In this document: positions 47,451 through 56,828 of the stretch, in pieces
Layout: each line of letters starts with the position of its first letter
How positions within the stretch are numbered: the first letter of the stretch is position 1
NCBI GenBank assembly: GCA_017511005.1
Contig: JAFWLP010000019.1
Coordinates: 1-64,000 of the forward strand
Direction: 5' to 3'
Source: Clostridiales bacterium
GTDB lineage: Bacteria > Bacillota > Clostridia > Saccharofermentanales > Saccharofermentanaceae
Length of the DNA: 64,000 nt
Notes under the pieces: model-generated
What the model was told of the DNA's origin: nothing
Seen by the model: only the letters and a program-made list of their open reading frames with translations
The model's database searches: none
Translations under genes and position numbers: made by a program

Positions 47451-49316
47451 TTAGAAGTCGCCGCCGGCGCTCTTGAATCCGTCTCCGGAACCGCCGTTGT
47501 CGGGACCTGCAGACTCATTGCCGTATCCTGCGTAATCCTCAGGTGAAGGCTGACCCTGCGGGCCTGCAGCGCCCTGTGCGCCGCCTGCTGCCTGATAGAT
47601 CTTCTCGCCGAGCTTCATGAGAGCCTGCTGGAGATCTTCAGTACCGGTCTTCATAGCCTCGGTGTCATCCTTGGAAATGGCATCCTTGAGCTTTGTGATG
47701 CAGTCGTTTACCGGAGCCTTGTCGCTGTCAGAGATCTTGTCGCCTGCATCCTTCATGGTCTTCTCAGCCTGATATACTGCAGTCTCAGCCTGGTTCTTGA
47801 CTTCGACCTTCTCCTTGTTGGCCTTATCCTCAGCTGCGTGCATCTCAGCTTCCTTAACGGCCTTCTGGATGTCTTCCTCGCTCATGTTGGAAGAAGACTG
47901 GATTGTGATCTTCTGCTCACGGCCTGTTCCCTTATCCTTAGCGCTTACGTTAACGATACCGTTGGCATCGATATCGAATGTAACTTCGATCTGAGGAACG
48001 CCGCGGGGTGCGGGTGCGATACCGTCAAGGATGAAGTTGCCCAGTGTCTTGTTGTATGCAGCCATCTCACGCTCGCCCTGGAGTACGTGAACCTCAACCT
48101 GTGTCTGGCCGTCAGCAGCCGTTGAGAATACCTGGCTCTTCTTTGTAGGGATCGTCGTGTTGCGCTCGATCATCTTTGTGCATACGCCGCCCATTGTCTC
48201 GATACCGAGTGAAAGAGGTGTAACGTCGAGGAGAAGGAGGCCCTTGACGTCGCCCGTGAGAACTGCTGCCTGGATGGCCGCACCGATTGCAACGCACTCG
48301 TCAGGGTTGATGCCCTTGAAAGGCTCCTTGCCGAAATAATTCTTAACTGCATCCTGAACTGCAGGGATTCTTGTAGAACCGCCTACGAGGAGGATCTTGT
48401 CGATGTCAGAAGGAGATACTGAAGCATCGCTCATGGCGCGCTTGACAGGATCCATCGTCTTCTGAACGAGGTCAGCGGTAAGCTCATCGAACTTTGCTCT
48501 CGTGAGAGTGATGTCCATGTGCTTAGGACCTGTTGCATCAGCCGTGATGTAAGGAAGGTTGATGTTGGAAGAAGTAACGCCGGAGAGCTCGATCTTAGCC
48601 TTCTCTGCAGCTTCTCTGAGTCTCTGCATGGCCATACGGTCAGATCTCAGATCAACGCCATCAGATGTCTTGAATGACTCTACGAGGTAGTCGACGATCT
48701 TGTTATCGAAGTCGTCACCGCCGAGTCTGTTGTTACCTGCCGTTGCGAGAACCTCGAAAACTCCGTCTGCGATGTCGAGTACGGATACATCGAACGTACC
48801 GCCGCCCAGGTCGAATACGAGGATCTTCTGGTCGGATTCCTTATCAAGACCGTAAGCAAGTGATGCTGCCGTAGGCTCGTTGATGATTCTCAAAACCTCA
48901 AGGCCTGCGATACGGCCTGCGTCCTTTGTAGCCTGACGCTGTGAGTCAGTGAAGTATGCGGGAACCGTGATAACAGCCTGTGTAACAGTTGTTCCGAGAT
49001 AAGCCTCTGCATCGCTCTTGAGCTTGCTGAGGATCATTGCGGAGATCTCCTGAGGTGTGTACTGCTTGTCGTCGATGGATACCTTATAGTCGGAACCCAT
49101 CTCTCTCTTGATGGACTGGATAGTACGGTCAGGATTTGTTACTGCCTGTCTCTTAGCGACCTGTCCGATGAGACGCTCGCCTGTCTTAGTGAAACCTACA
49201 ACTGAAGGTGTTGTTCTGTTGCCTTCCGGATTCGGGATGACTACTGTCTCCGAACCTTCCATAACTGCAACACATGAGTTTGTTGTACCAAGGTCAATAC
49301 CAATTACTTTTGCCAT
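47451..49316 (-). CDS. dnaK: Chaperone DnaK (Hsp70)
   Basis: ATP-driven chaperone, 621 residues. Signatures: [17 protein letters not shown] (start), [15 protein letters not shown] (~170), [14 protein letters not shown] (~310), the linker [13 protein letters not shown] and the substrate-binding domain. The tail is Gly/Asn/Pro-rich and ends KSAGGDF. Like other Gram-positive DnaKs it lacks the ~24-residue insert of the proteobacterial form in the N-terminal lobe. Co-transcribed from the CIRCE promoter with hrcA, grpE and clpP. Confidence 0.98.
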   Translation of the reverse strand: MAKVIGIDLGTTNSCVAVMEGSETVVIPNPEGNRTTPSVVGFTKTGERLIGQVAKRQAVTNPDRTIQSIKREMGSDYKVSIDDKQYTPQEISAMILSKLKSDAEAYLGTTVTQAVITVPAYFTDSQRQATKDAGRIAGLEVLRIINEPTAASLAYGLDKESDQKILVFDLGGGTFDVSVLDIADGVFEVLATAGNNRLGGDDFDNKIVDYLVESFKTSDGVDLRSDRMAMQRLREAAEKAKIELSGVTSSNINLPYITADATGPKHMDITLTRAKFDELTADLVQKTMDPVKRAMSDASVSPSDIDKILLVGGSTRIPAVQDAVKNYFGKEPFKGINPDECVAIGAAIQAAVLTGDVKGLLLLDVTPLSLGIETMGGVCTKMIERNTTIPTKKSQVFSTAADGQTQVEVHVLQGEREMAAYNKTLGNFILDGIAPAPRGVPQIEVTFDIDANGIVNVSAKDKGTGREQKITIQSSSNMSEEDIQKAVKEAEMHAAEDKANKEKVEVKNQAETAVYQAEKTMKDAGDKISDSDKAPVNDCITKLKDAISKDDTEAMKTGTEDLQQALMKLGEKIYQAAGGAQGAAGPQGQPSPEDYAGYGNESAGPDNGGSGDGFKSAGGDF

Positions 49317-49367
49317 TTTATTTTCCTCCCGGTCCTTTACGGACCAACAAATTTATCTATCTCTTAA

Positions 49368-49970
49368 TTATGCTTTCTTACTCTCAAGGATCTTGTCGAC
49401 GATACCGTATTCAAGGGCTTCCTTTGCCGTCATCCAGTGATCTCTGTCAGTATCCTTCATGAGGGTCTCAAGGTCCTTGCCGCAGTTGTCTGCGAGGATC
49501 TGGTTGAGTCTTACTCTCGTGTCCTTGATGTGATCTGCTGCGATGAGGATCTCCGTTGCCTGACCCTGAGCGCCGCCAAGAGGCTGGTGGATCATGACTT
49601 CCGCATTAGGAAGGATGCATCTCTTGCCCTTTGTTCCTGCCGAAAGGAGCACTGAACCCATTGATGCTGCCATACCCATGCAGATCGTCTGGATGTCAGG
49701 CTTGATCAGACGCATCGTGTCGTAGATCATGAGGCCGTCGGATACGGATCCTCCGGGGCTGTTGATGTAGAACTGAATGTCCTTATCTGGATCCTCTGCC
49801 TCAAGGAAGAGGAGCTGAGCCGTGATAAGGCTTGCAGTTACCGCGTTGACCTCTTCTGAAAGGATTACGATCCTCTCCTTGAGAAGTCTGGAATAAATGT
49901 CATAGGCGCGCTCACCGCGACCTGTGGTCTCGATTACTGTAGGCACCAAACTTGATCTTAAGTTATCCAT
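49368..49970 (-). CDS. clpP: ATP-dependent Clp protease proteolytic subunit
   Basis: Serine peptidase ring subunit, 200 residues. Ser in [14 protein letters not shown] (~98), His in [16 protein letters not shown] (~123) and the expected later Asp ([18 protein letters not shown]). N-terminal [26 protein letters not shown] is typical. Position is unusual: it stands between grpE and dnaK, so it falls under HrcA/CIRCE control instead of its normal place beside clpX or tig. No clpX or other Clp ATPase is in the window. Confidence 0.97.
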   Translation of the reverse strand: MDNLRSSLVPTVIETTGRGERAYDIYSRLLKERIVILSEEVNAVTASLITAQLLFLEAEDPDKDIQFYINSPGGSVSDGLMIYDTMRLIKPDIQTICMGMAASMGSVLLSAGTKGKRCILPNAEVMIHQPLGGAQGQATEILIAADHIKDTRVRLNQILADNCGKDLETLMKDTDRDHWMTAKEALEYGIVDKILESKKA

Positions 49971-50004
49971 TTTCTGTCTCCTTTATTTTCAATTTGTTTT
50001 TTAC

Positions 50005-50625
50005 TTAGTTAGCCACCTGGACCTGGGCATGTCTTATTACCCTGTCCTTGTACTTATATCCCTTGGCGAATACCATCGCTATCTCCTGCTCGCCAAGATC
50101 GTCATCATCAACGTGCATCATGGCGTCATGCAGATTAGGATCGAACTTTGTTCCGCGCTCCGCGGGTATCTCTTCGACACCGATCTTAGTGAGGGTGTCC
50201 TGAGCCTGTCTTCCGACGAGTTCCATTCCCTGAATGACTTTGTCAAGCGAAGTCTCATCAGACTTCTTTGCTCCGTCGACCGCCCTGTCGAGATTATCGA
50301 TAAGCGTCAGGAACTCCTTTGTTACAGTGGCGATCGCGTCAGCGTAGAGGTTATCCTTCTCCTTCTGTGTACGTCTCCTGTAGTTGTCATACTCGGCATA
50401 GAGGCTCATGTATCTGGCTTCGAGCTCACTTGCGGCACTGTCGGATCCTGCCTCTTCAGCAACCTCTGCTTTTGTCTCTTCTTTGGTCTCCTCTTTTGCA
50501 GTATCAGCTGCAGTGCCTTCCGCGGAAGCCTTATCGGAAGCTGCGGCGTCTTCCACGGAGCTGTTACCGGCGTCATCCTTTACAGGTTCGTCGTCAGCCC
50601 CGAAAAATAACTCTTCATCTGCCAT
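50005..50625 (-). CDS. grpE: Nucleotide exchange factor GrpE
   Basis: Releases ADP from DnaK. The 206-residue product has an acidic, Ala/Glu-rich N-terminal ~65 residues (disordered), a long coiled coil (ELEARYMSLYAEYDNYRRRTQKEKDNL) and the C-terminal beta-wing (FDPNLHDAMMHVDDDDLGEQEIAMVFAKGYKYKDRVIRHAQVQV), all standard. ATG 50625 is preceded by AAAGGA eight bases upstream; an ATG nine bases earlier overlaps the SD. Confidence 0.97.
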   Translation of the reverse strand: MADEELFFGADDEPVKDDAGNSSVEDAAASDKASAEGTAADTAKEETKEETKAEVAEEAGSDSAASELEARYMSLYAEYDNYRRRTQKEKDNLYADAIATVTKEFLTLIDNLDRAVDGAKKSDETSLDKVIQGMELVGRQAQDTLTKIGVEEIPAERGTKFDPNLHDAMMHVDDDDLGEQEIAMVFAKGYKYKDRVIRHAQVQVAN

Positions 50626-50667
50626 TTTTATCATCCTTTCCCTTTTGTTTATTCTGCATTTAATGTG

Positions 50668-51717
50668 TCAGGTAAATCTTTGCATCTCTTTGTTGAGCTT
50701 CTTCTTAACAAAGTCGATCTGCGATATTACCTTCGAATAGAGCATTCTCTTCGGTCCTATTACTCCGATGTTGCCCGAGACGGAATCAGTAAGATTGTAT
50801 GTCGCGGTAATGAAGCTGCAGTCATCAAGACCTTCGAGGGCGATCTCCTGACCGATCCTGATCATGAAGGAATCATCCGTGCTGTGATCTCTGGAGTTCT
50901 CCATCTCGTTGACATAGCCTGCCACCATTCCGGAATCGGAAAGCGTTCCGAGAAGATCCCTTGCACGTCCGAGAGAACTGAAGTCAGGAAGCTCCAGGAT
51001 CCTGTGCTCACCTTCAAGATAGATATTGAGCTCATCGGCCTGCTTGATGGCCGCATAAGCTTCATACAGTACCTGCTTGAGGAGCGGCTCGGGTACTTCC
51101 GTTCCCTTGCCTGCAGTCTCAACCGTTACCAGCGTTATCTCATCCAGCGGCTTGCCGGTGAGATTCTTCTCGATGGCACCGGATATCTTCATGATCTGCT
51201 CATCACTGATGAAATTAGGGATCCTTACGACCTTGTCCTTGACGACGCCTGCGGAAAGAACCATGATCACGAGCGCCTTACCGGGCTCGATCATCAGGAT
51301 CTTGAGCTGCTTGAGAAAACTCTTCCTGAGCCTCGGACTCATCGCGAGCGATACGAAGCCCGTAGCCTCAGAAAGCGTATGCGTGGCGTTCTTTATGAGA
51401 TCAGTTACCTCATCAACGCTGGAATCTATCCTCTTCTCGATCTCGAGCTGCTCCCTGGGCGACAGTTCCTCAATGGTCATGAGTGAATTTACGTATTCAC
51501 GGTAACCTTTGTCCGAAGGGATACGGCCGGCCGATGTATGGGGCTTCTCGATGAGACCCATGTGCTCGAGTTCCGCCATGTCATTACGGAGCGTTGCGGA
51601 GCTGACCTGGAAATTGTGACGCTCGATCAAAGACTTCGAACCGACAGGCTCGTTTGTGGATACATAGTCGTCAACAATGGCGTGCAAGACTTCTTTTTTA
51701 CGGTTGTCCAACTGCAT
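50668..51717 (-). CDS. hrcA: Heat-inducible transcription repressor HrcA
   Basis: Binds CIRCE and represses this operon until unfolded proteins engage the chaperones. The 349-residue product has the winged-helix start (MQLDNRKKEVLHAIVDDYVSTNEPVGSKSL...FQVSSATLRNDMAELEHMGLIEKPHTSAGRIPSDKGYREYV-type order, residues 1-75) and the GAF-like sensor domain (YEAYAAIKQADELNIYLEGEHRILELPDF; IGQEIALEGLDDCSFITATY; GVIGPKRMLYSKVI). Start ATG 51717 with AAGGGAG about nine bases upstream; an in-frame GTG at 51747 lies inside CIRCE. First gene of the operon. Confidence 0.97.
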   Translation of the reverse strand: MQLDNRKKEVLHAIVDDYVSTNEPVGSKSLIERHNFQVSSATLRNDMAELEHMGLIEKPHTSAGRIPSDKGYREYVNSLMTIEELSPREQLEIEKRIDSSVDEVTDLIKNATHTLSEATGFVSLAMSPRLRKSFLKQLKILMIEPGKALVIMVLSAGVVKDKVVRIPNFISDEQIMKISGAIEKNLTGKPLDEITLVTVETAGKGTEVPEPLLKQVLYEAYAAIKQADELNIYLEGEHRILELPDFSSLGRARDLLGTLSDSGMVAGYVNEMENSRDHSTDDSFMIRIGQEIALEGLDDCSFITATYNLTDSVSGNIGVIGPKRMLYSKVISQIDFVKKKLNKEMQRFT

Positions 51718-51740
51718 CTTTTGGTCTCTCCCTTCTCCGA

Positions 51741-51767
51741 TTAGCACTCTATCCCTTCGAGTGCCAA
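51741..51767. promoter_or_regulatory. CIRCE element (HrcA operator)
   Basis: TTAGCACTC (51741-51749), nine bases, GAGTGCCAA (51759-51767); one base differs from the TTAGCACTC-N9-GAGTGCTAA consensus. It follows the -10 box directly and precedes hrcA. Confidence 0.95.
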
Positions 51768-51771
51768 CAAC

Positions 51772-51800
51772 AATATACTCTTAAAGTCAAAAATAGTCAA
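51772..51800 (-). promoter_or_regulatory. Promoter of hrcA-grpE-clpP-dnaK-dnaJ
   Basis: Minus-strand TTGACT (51795-51800), 17-base spacer, TATATT (51772-51777), four bases upstream of CIRCE. Confidence 0.85.
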
Positions 51801-51861
51801 ATGAATATTTGAGTGAAATCAGAGGCACCGGCATTGAGGCCGTAAAAAGCCTGTAAACACG

Positions 51862-51951
51862 CTGTTTTCGAGGCGCAGATAAGACTCAATAATTGCGCGG
51901 ATCATCTTGTTTTCGCGGTGCAAAATAATAATCAATGAGCGCGCAGATCAT
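51862..51951. repeat. Two imperfect ~45-bp tandem repeats
   Basis: Units 51862-51905 and 51906-51951 share C(T)TGTTTTCG(A/C)GG, CAAT(A/G)A and end in GCGCGGATCAT / GCGCAGATCAT; a third partial unit begins CTGTTTCC and runs into element copy C. Intergenic, upstream of the heat-shock promoter. Confidence 0.6.
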
Positions 51952-51963
51952 CTGTTTCCTAAA

Positions 51964-52072
51964 GTTTTTCTAAATTACCTGATTCAGGAAAAGATTTTAG
52001 TAAAATGTAGCATTATTACCAAAATGCTTTCCAAAAATCGACCAAACAGGTAATTTTCAGGAAATGATTAAA
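51964..52072 (+). repeat. Dispersed intergenic inverted-repeat element, copy C
   Basis: Has a perfect 10-bp outer inverted repeat AAATTACCTG (51972-51981) / CAGGTAATTT (52047-52056) enclosing the family core GGAAAAGATTTTAGTAA ... TTACCAAAATGCTTTCC, and ends CAGGAAATGA like copy B. Lies in the 400-base gap between the heat-shock operon and the HAD gene; no gene seen. Confidence 0.7.
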
Positions 52073-52112
52073 AAGCCTTTCCCCGTATAGCATATTATCT
52101 TACGAACCCGTC

Positions 52113-52141
52113 TTTATAAACACGACAATAGTTTATATAAT
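52113..52141 (+). promoter_or_regulatory. Promoter of the HAD hydrolase gene
   Basis: TTTATA (52113-52118), 17 bases, TATAAT (52136-52141); moderate -35. Confidence 0.5.
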
Positions 52142-52175
52142 ACATTGGTTTTTAAGACTGTTATCCGGAGGCACA

Positions 52176-52877
52176 ATGAGAGGGATCGTTTTCGACATCG
52201 ATGACACACTGTACTGCAGACAGGATCTGCTCGTAAAAGCAGCTGAGGACGTGCTTGGCGTCAGGATAGATGACTGGCGTGAGTTCATAAGGATCTTCTA
52301 CGAGAAGAGTGACGTCAACATGGCCGGACTGGAATCCGGTGAAGTAACGACAAGAGAGACCAACGGCTGGCGTTATGAAGAGACTTTCAGGATCATGGGG
52401 CTCCCCTTTAAACACGGTGACGGGTGCATTGCCGCTGACGTTTACCTTGAGCTTCAGAGTCATATGTTCCTGAGCGAAAATATGAAGAAGGCACTTGACG
52501 CGTTTGCTTCTGATCCGTACACCAGGCTCGCAATACTCACCGCAGGTGAATCAAAGCACCAGTGGCACAAGGTCGACATGCTCGGACTGGACAAATGGTT
52601 CGACCGTGCAAACATCATAGTCACCGGTGACACTGATTTCTCCAAACCCGATGTTAGACTGTGCAGGATGATAGAGGAGCAGTTAGGCCTGAAGCCGGAT
52701 GAGCTCTGGATGATAGGCGACAATTACGATAAAGACATAACGGCGGCCCTTGATGCGGGCTGGCATTCCGTATGGCTCAACAGAAGAGGTCTTCCGGAAC
52801 CGGAAAGAAGAGCAGACATCGAAGTCTTCACCGATGATGAGCTTACGGATATCCTTATCTCGAATAGACTCCGGTAA
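52176..52877 (+). CDS. HAD superfamily hydrolase
   Basis: A 233-residue small-molecule phosphatase of the HAD type. Motif I VFDIDDTLY (nucleophile DxDxT, residue ~7), motif II AILTAG (T), motif III Lys in DTDFSKPDVRL, motif IV LWMIGDNYDKDI (GDxxxxD). A helical cap lies between motifs I and II (~15-105). The pattern FDIDDTLY resembles YjjG/pyrimidine-nucleotidase and related phosphatases; the substrate is not clear. GGAGG is four bases before the ATG. Its last 23 bases overlap the 3' end of the convergent phosphoesterase gene. Confidence 0.93.
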   Translation: MRGIVFDIDDTLYCRQDLLVKAAEDVLGVRIDDWREFIRIFYEKSDVNMAGLESGEVTTRETNGWRYEETFRIMGLPFKHGDGCIAADVYLELQSHMFLSENMKKALDAFASDPYTRLAILTAGESKHQWHKVDMLGLDKWFDRANIIVTGDTDFSKPDVRLCRMIEEQLGLKPDELWMIGDNYDKDITAALDAGWHSVWLNRRGLPEPERRADIEVFTDDELTDILISNRLR

Positions 52878-53574
52878 GCACCTCTGTTTTGTAGGCTTCA
52901 CGGTTTGGCAGTGGGTACGCATCAGCGATCCTGGCTGCAAGCTCATTGTCATAGGGTATGCTCAGGATGTTCATGCTGACAGGCGATAATTCCTCAGAAC
53001 CGGGAATTCCTTCGATCAGGAGAGCGTGGCAGCGCGGAACACCGAGAGAATTGCCGATGCTTCCGGTATTTATCGCATATCCGAGATCAGTGGAACGTAT
53101 ATACGGCATGTGACAGTCTGCACTGATAAAGCCGCCGTGTGTTTTTCCTTGGGTATCCGTGAATCCGGGCTTAAGTTCATCCATCGAAAGATAAGAATGA
53201 TAATTATCATCAACGGGTCTTCCATGGAACAGCCTGAAACTGATACCGCTGATCAGCACCTCGTCTTCCAGAGGAAGTGATTCAAGCCAGTCAAGACGCT
53301 CCTGACCCAATTGTCCGCAGTAGAAAGCATTCGGTCCGGGATCCGTGCAGTCGGGTTTGGAGGCCCAGACACATCCGTCATCCCAGTTTCCCTTTATAAA
53401 ATGCCTGCAGTTGGCCCTGACCCAATCCAGAGTCTTATCACTCTCGGGGCCTTTCCCTACTGCATCGCCCAGAAACCAGATGTCATCAGGACAGATCCTG
53501 TCCAGTTCTTTCTCGAGCGCGAGCGTTGCAGGCATGTTGCCGTGAAGATCGGCAATAAAAAGTATCTTTGACAT
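52855..53574 (-). CDS. Metallophosphoesterase (YfcE/MJ0936-like)
   Basis: A 239-residue calcineurin-type phosphoesterase. Metal-site motifs: LFIADLHGN (~5), WFLGDAVGKGPE (~33), FIKGNWDD (~59), then SADCHMPYI and INTGSIGNSLG near the end. Cytoplasmic; substrate unknown. AAAAGGG precedes the ATG, and the gene begins one base after the GGDEF-EAL stop, so it is the last gene of the c-di-GMP operon. Overlaps the HAD gene tail to tail. Confidence 0.93.
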   Translation of the reverse strand: MSKILFIADLHGNMPATLALEKELDRICPDDIWFLGDAVGKGPESDKTLDWVRANCRHFIKGNWDDGCVWASKPDCTDPGPNAFYCGQLGQERLDWLESLPLEDEVLISGISFRLFHGRPVDDNYHSYLSMDELKPGFTDTQGKTHGGFISADCHMPYIRSTDLGYAINTGSIGNSLGVPRCHALLIEGIPGSEELSPVSMNILSIPYDNELAARIADAYPLPNREAYKTEVLTGVYSR

Positions 53575-53576
53575 TA

Positions 53577-55832
53577 TTATCCCTTTTCCGGTGAATTGAT
53601 GGAATCTGTTACGAGTTTCTCTGCATCCTCTGCGGACAACGGGCGTCCCCAGATGTATCCCTGGATATAATTACAGTTTATGCTCTTAAGTGTCTCAAGC
53701 TGCTCGATATCCTCGACACCTTCCGAAATGACGTCGAATCCCATGACGTGCCCGATCGAGATTATCGCGGCAACATACTCCCTGGATGAATCACTCGTAT
53801 TCATCTTATCGATAAAGGATTTATCGATCTTAAGGAGATTGGCCGGGAATCTGTGGAGATAGCTGAGCGATGAATAACCCGTACCGAAATCGTCGATCGC
53901 GATCTGAATGCCCATGCGCCTTAATTCATCAATGCAGTTAAGGGCCTTGTCAAAAGACTCGATCATGATGGATTCCGTGATCTCCACCTCAAGCTGTCCT
54001 GCGGGAATGCCGCTGTCATCGAGAAGTCCCTTTATCTCATCAAGGAAGTCGCTCTTCATCAGGTGACGGACCGAAGCATTGATGCTGAGTGTCAGTTCCG
54101 CACCGGTTTTGCGGAGGAGTTCACCGAAGAACAGTGAAGCTTTCCTGAAGACCATGCCGTCGACCCTGTCGATAAGGCCGACCTTCTCGGCAACCGGGAT
54201 GAACTCAGCCGGACTTATCACGTTGCCGTCGCTGTCCTTCATGCGTGCGAGAGCCTCAAAACCGCGCAGTCTGTGCTTTATATCGTACTGTGGCTGCAGA
54301 TTGAAATAGAACGTGTCATTCTCAAGCGCAGTTCTTATAATCTTCTCGATCTCAAGTATATGCTCGTCTCTGAACAGATCTGAAGTATATCTGAGAACAT
54401 GTTCACTGCTGTTGACCTTCTTTATTTCGTTCATTGCCGCATTCGCGCAGGATATGAGAGGATCCAGACCGTCTGCATCCGTCGGGTATTCCGCATAGCC
54501 GAAGCTAGCGGAGACATAAAGGTCATAACCGTCAACGGTCACGTTGCCGCCAAGGGCATCAACGTAACACATTATCAAGGATCTGACCTCTTCTTCAGTC
54601 TGATAACCGCTGATAACGATTATGAATTCATCACCGCTTACGCGGGCAAGGTATTCCTCATGTCCCGCGTCTTCCCTTACGGCAACGGCTTTCCACCGTT
54701 CGGTCACAGCGGTAAGAACACTGTTTCCGGCTTCAAATCCCAAGGTGTCATTAACGCTCTTGAAATTATTGAGATCGATCGAGACTACGGTAAACTTCTC
54801 TTTTCGGCTGATAAGACCGGAAATGTACTCGGTTCCGGAAAAGCTGTTCGGCAGACCGGTCAGCGCGTCGTAGTAACTCATATGCTCAAGGCGTTTAATG
54901 ACTTTGTAGCGCGCGATGTGGGATGAAAGGAAGAACGTCGTAAGCTGGAGTGTCTCCTTGATCCGTGTCGTGTTCTCGGTATCGAAATTGACCGCCCATA
55001 TAAATCCGAGCAATTCATTGCCCTGGCGGAGCGGGAACAGAACAACACTCTTAACACCCGCCTCGATCAGTGTCACATACCAGGGGTGATTGATCTTTCC
55101 GATGTGTTCCATCTCCTCATCATTCCTGATGATGATGCAATCCCCTTCATCGCCTATCATGTCTATCCATGATCTGGCGACATTGTAATATCCCTCAAAC
55201 TCGGTAACACGCTTGATCGTGCTGTTCGGAACATAATTTGTAGCAAGGATGGAGTATTCCTCTTCATCATTGTTCAGCAGGAGCACGGTGCATCCTTCCG
55301 CCTTGCAGATAAGACGGATCTCGGATATGACGCTTTCCATGGCTTCCTGAAGATTGTTGGCTTTATGGAGCTTTATGCAGGTCTTGAGAACGTCATTTGC
55401 GGTCTGTGAAGTATTGATCGTATCAAGCAGTGAATCCGCAGCGGAATTCGGAATGGCAATATAGGAACAATAGGATAAGTTTTCTTCTTCGTAATCCAAA
55501 GGCATGACATAGATGTCAAACCAGACATCTACGTTATGGATATGCGCATAGGTGTGTATCTCTTTTTTCTCTATGGCAGCACGGTAACATACATCCTCAA
55601 AATTCGTGTTCTGCGGGAAATAGTAAGTGTATAGCATATCCGGAACGAACGTATAAGTCTTTCCGGACTGACCTGAGCCGTCGTCAGGCATCACCCGCGC
55701 GGCAATGATATCTTTATATTTCGTGTTGCCGGCAACAATACGCATATCACCGTATCCGCCGTCATCCTTTTTTTCGACAGACACGATACAGGCCGGTGAG
55801 AATAAAGAATCAACAAATTTCTGAAAAACCAC
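53577..55832 (-). CDS. GGDEF-EAL protein, probable c-di-GMP phosphodiesterase
   Basis: A 751-residue signalling protein. N-terminal PAS-like part (SLFSPACIVSVE...DMRIVAGN, YYFPQNTNFEDVCYRAAIE), GAF-like domain (LKTCIKLHKANNLQEAMESVISEIRLICKAEGCTVLLL), then GGDEF (~330-490) in which the active loop reads RVSGDEF instead of GGDEF, so likely inactive or GTP-sensing, then an intact EAL domain (RGFEALARM, NASVRHL, EVEITESIM, IDDFGTGYSSLSYLHRFPANLLKIDKSF). Start chosen at GTG 55832, with AAAGGA six bases upstream and aligned to the start of the cyclase gene at 37060; the ATG at 55850 has a poor SD. Shares its N-terminal half with that cyclase. Confidence 0.92.
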   Translation of the reverse strand: MVFQKFVDSLFSPACIVSVEKKDDGGYGDMRIVAGNTKYKDIIAARVMPDDGSGQSGKTYTFVPDMLYTYYFPQNTNFEDVCYRAAIEKKEIHTYAHIHNVDVWFDIYVMPLDYEEENLSYCSYIAIPNSAADSLLDTINTSQTANDVLKTCIKLHKANNLQEAMESVISEIRLICKAEGCTVLLLNNDEEEYSILATNYVPNSTIKRVTEFEGYYNVARSWIDMIGDEGDCIIIRNDEEMEHIGKINHPWYVTLIEAGVKSVVLFPLRQGNELLGFIWAVNFDTENTTRIKETLQLTTFFLSSHIARYKVIKRLEHMSYYDALTGLPNSFSGTEYISGLISRKEKFTVVSIDLNNFKSVNDTLGFEAGNSVLTAVTERWKAVAVREDAGHEEYLARVSGDEFIIVISGYQTEEEVRSLIMCYVDALGGNVTVDGYDLYVSASFGYAEYPTDADGLDPLISCANAAMNEIKKVNSSEHVLRYTSDLFRDEHILEIEKIIRTALENDTFYFNLQPQYDIKHRLRGFEALARMKDSDGNVISPAEFIPVAEKVGLIDRVDGMVFRKASLFFGELLRKTGAELTLSINASVRHLMKSDFLDEIKGLLDDSGIPAGQLEVEITESIMIESFDKALNCIDELRRMGIQIAIDDFGTGYSSLSYLHRFPANLLKIDKSFIDKMNTSDSSREYVAAIISIGHVMGFDVISEGVEDIEQLETLKSINCNYIQGYIWGRPLSAEDAEKLVTDSINSPEKG

Positions 55833-55877
55833 TGGGGTTCCTTTCTGCATATTACATCTCAGATCAAATCTATTCTA

Positions 55878-56828
55878 TCAAAATCCTATGCGTTTGATTT
55901 CCCTGATCAGGTTCGACGCATACGTTTCCGTTCCGACACAGTTCGGATGGAGGTTATCAAGGTAATACTCTTCAAGGTGCGGTACGAGAGTCAGCCCGTC
56001 GATTACTTTAATGTTCGGATAACTGCCCGCTATGGCTTTGATGTTTTCGCAGTATCTGTAGAAAACAGGCAGCGCATCAATATTGTCGCCTCTCCAGATA
56101 GGTGATATGCAGAGGACCGGGATATCCTGACCGTATATTTCTTCAAGTGTCTCATAGTATTCCTCGACATCAGTCATTGTCTCCGCCCCGTACTGATTCG
56201 TACCGAGCGCGACAATGATCTTGTCGGGAGTGTAGCCAGGCATCTTCATCAGTGATTTTTTGTCATAGATATATCCGCCAATTCCCTGATTGAGGATGTC
56301 ATATTCAAGATAACGGTTTGCGATGCTTACATAGGATTCGGAAGAACGCAGCGGACCGTATCCCTGGGTTATCGAATCTCCGAGCCAAAGGACTTTTGTA
56401 TTCTTTACGGGTATCTGATAATCCGAATCTATCGAGAAGTTTCTTATGAGCAGGGTGGCATCTATGGCAAGGTAGATAACGACTTTGTGAGTTCCTTCAG
56501 GCAGGGAGAACCTTATGCTGCCTTCTTTCTTCATGTCTTTGACATAGACGATCTGATGTGCAAGGCCGTCAACATAGATCTCCACGGAATCCTCCGAGCA
56601 TTTCCATGTCATCCTGTATTCGAAAGACACTTCAGTCGCGTCAGTGGTGAATTCCAGTGTCTTGGCGGTCGAGGCGTCACATCTCTCATACCACATCTCA
56701 AGGGCTGACCGGAAATAATCCATCTGCTCAGCCGAATACTGGTTGGCCTTCAGGTAACCGTCAGCGGTCTCTTCGAATTCGTATGCCCCGAAATATATCT
56801 TCTTCAGTTCATCATTGGTCAATATCAT
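55878..56828 (-). CDS. SGNH esterase of CE2-like architecture
   Basis: A 316-residue carbohydrate-esterase-like protein. Residues ~1-135 are a jelly-roll module (FEYRMTWKCSEDSVEIYVDGLAHQIV, GSIRFSLPEGTHKVVIYLA); residues ~140-316 are the SGNH domain with VLWLGDSITQGYG (catalytic Ser), GIGGYIYD (Gly), VALGTNQYG (Asn) and DNLHPNCVG (Asp/His). This order is that of acetyl-xylan esterases of family CE2. No signal peptide is seen, so it would act inside the cell, perhaps on imported acetylated oligosaccharides. Overlaps the upstream LacI-GGDEF gene by 17 bases. Confidence 0.88.
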   Translation of the reverse strand: MILTNDELKKIYFGAYEFEETADGYLKANQYSAEQMDYFRSALEMWYERCDASTAKTLEFTTDATEVSFEYRMTWKCSEDSVEIYVDGLAHQIVYVKDMKKEGSIRFSLPEGTHKVVIYLAIDATLLIRNFSIDSDYQIPVKNTKVLWLGDSITQGYGPLRSSESYVSIANRYLEYDILNQGIGGYIYDKKSLMKMPGYTPDKIIVALGTNQYGAETMTDVEEYYETLEEIYGQDIPVLCISPIWRGDNIDALPVFYRYCENIKAIAGSYPNIKVIDGLTLVPHLEEYYLDNLHPNCVGTETYASNLIREIKRIGF

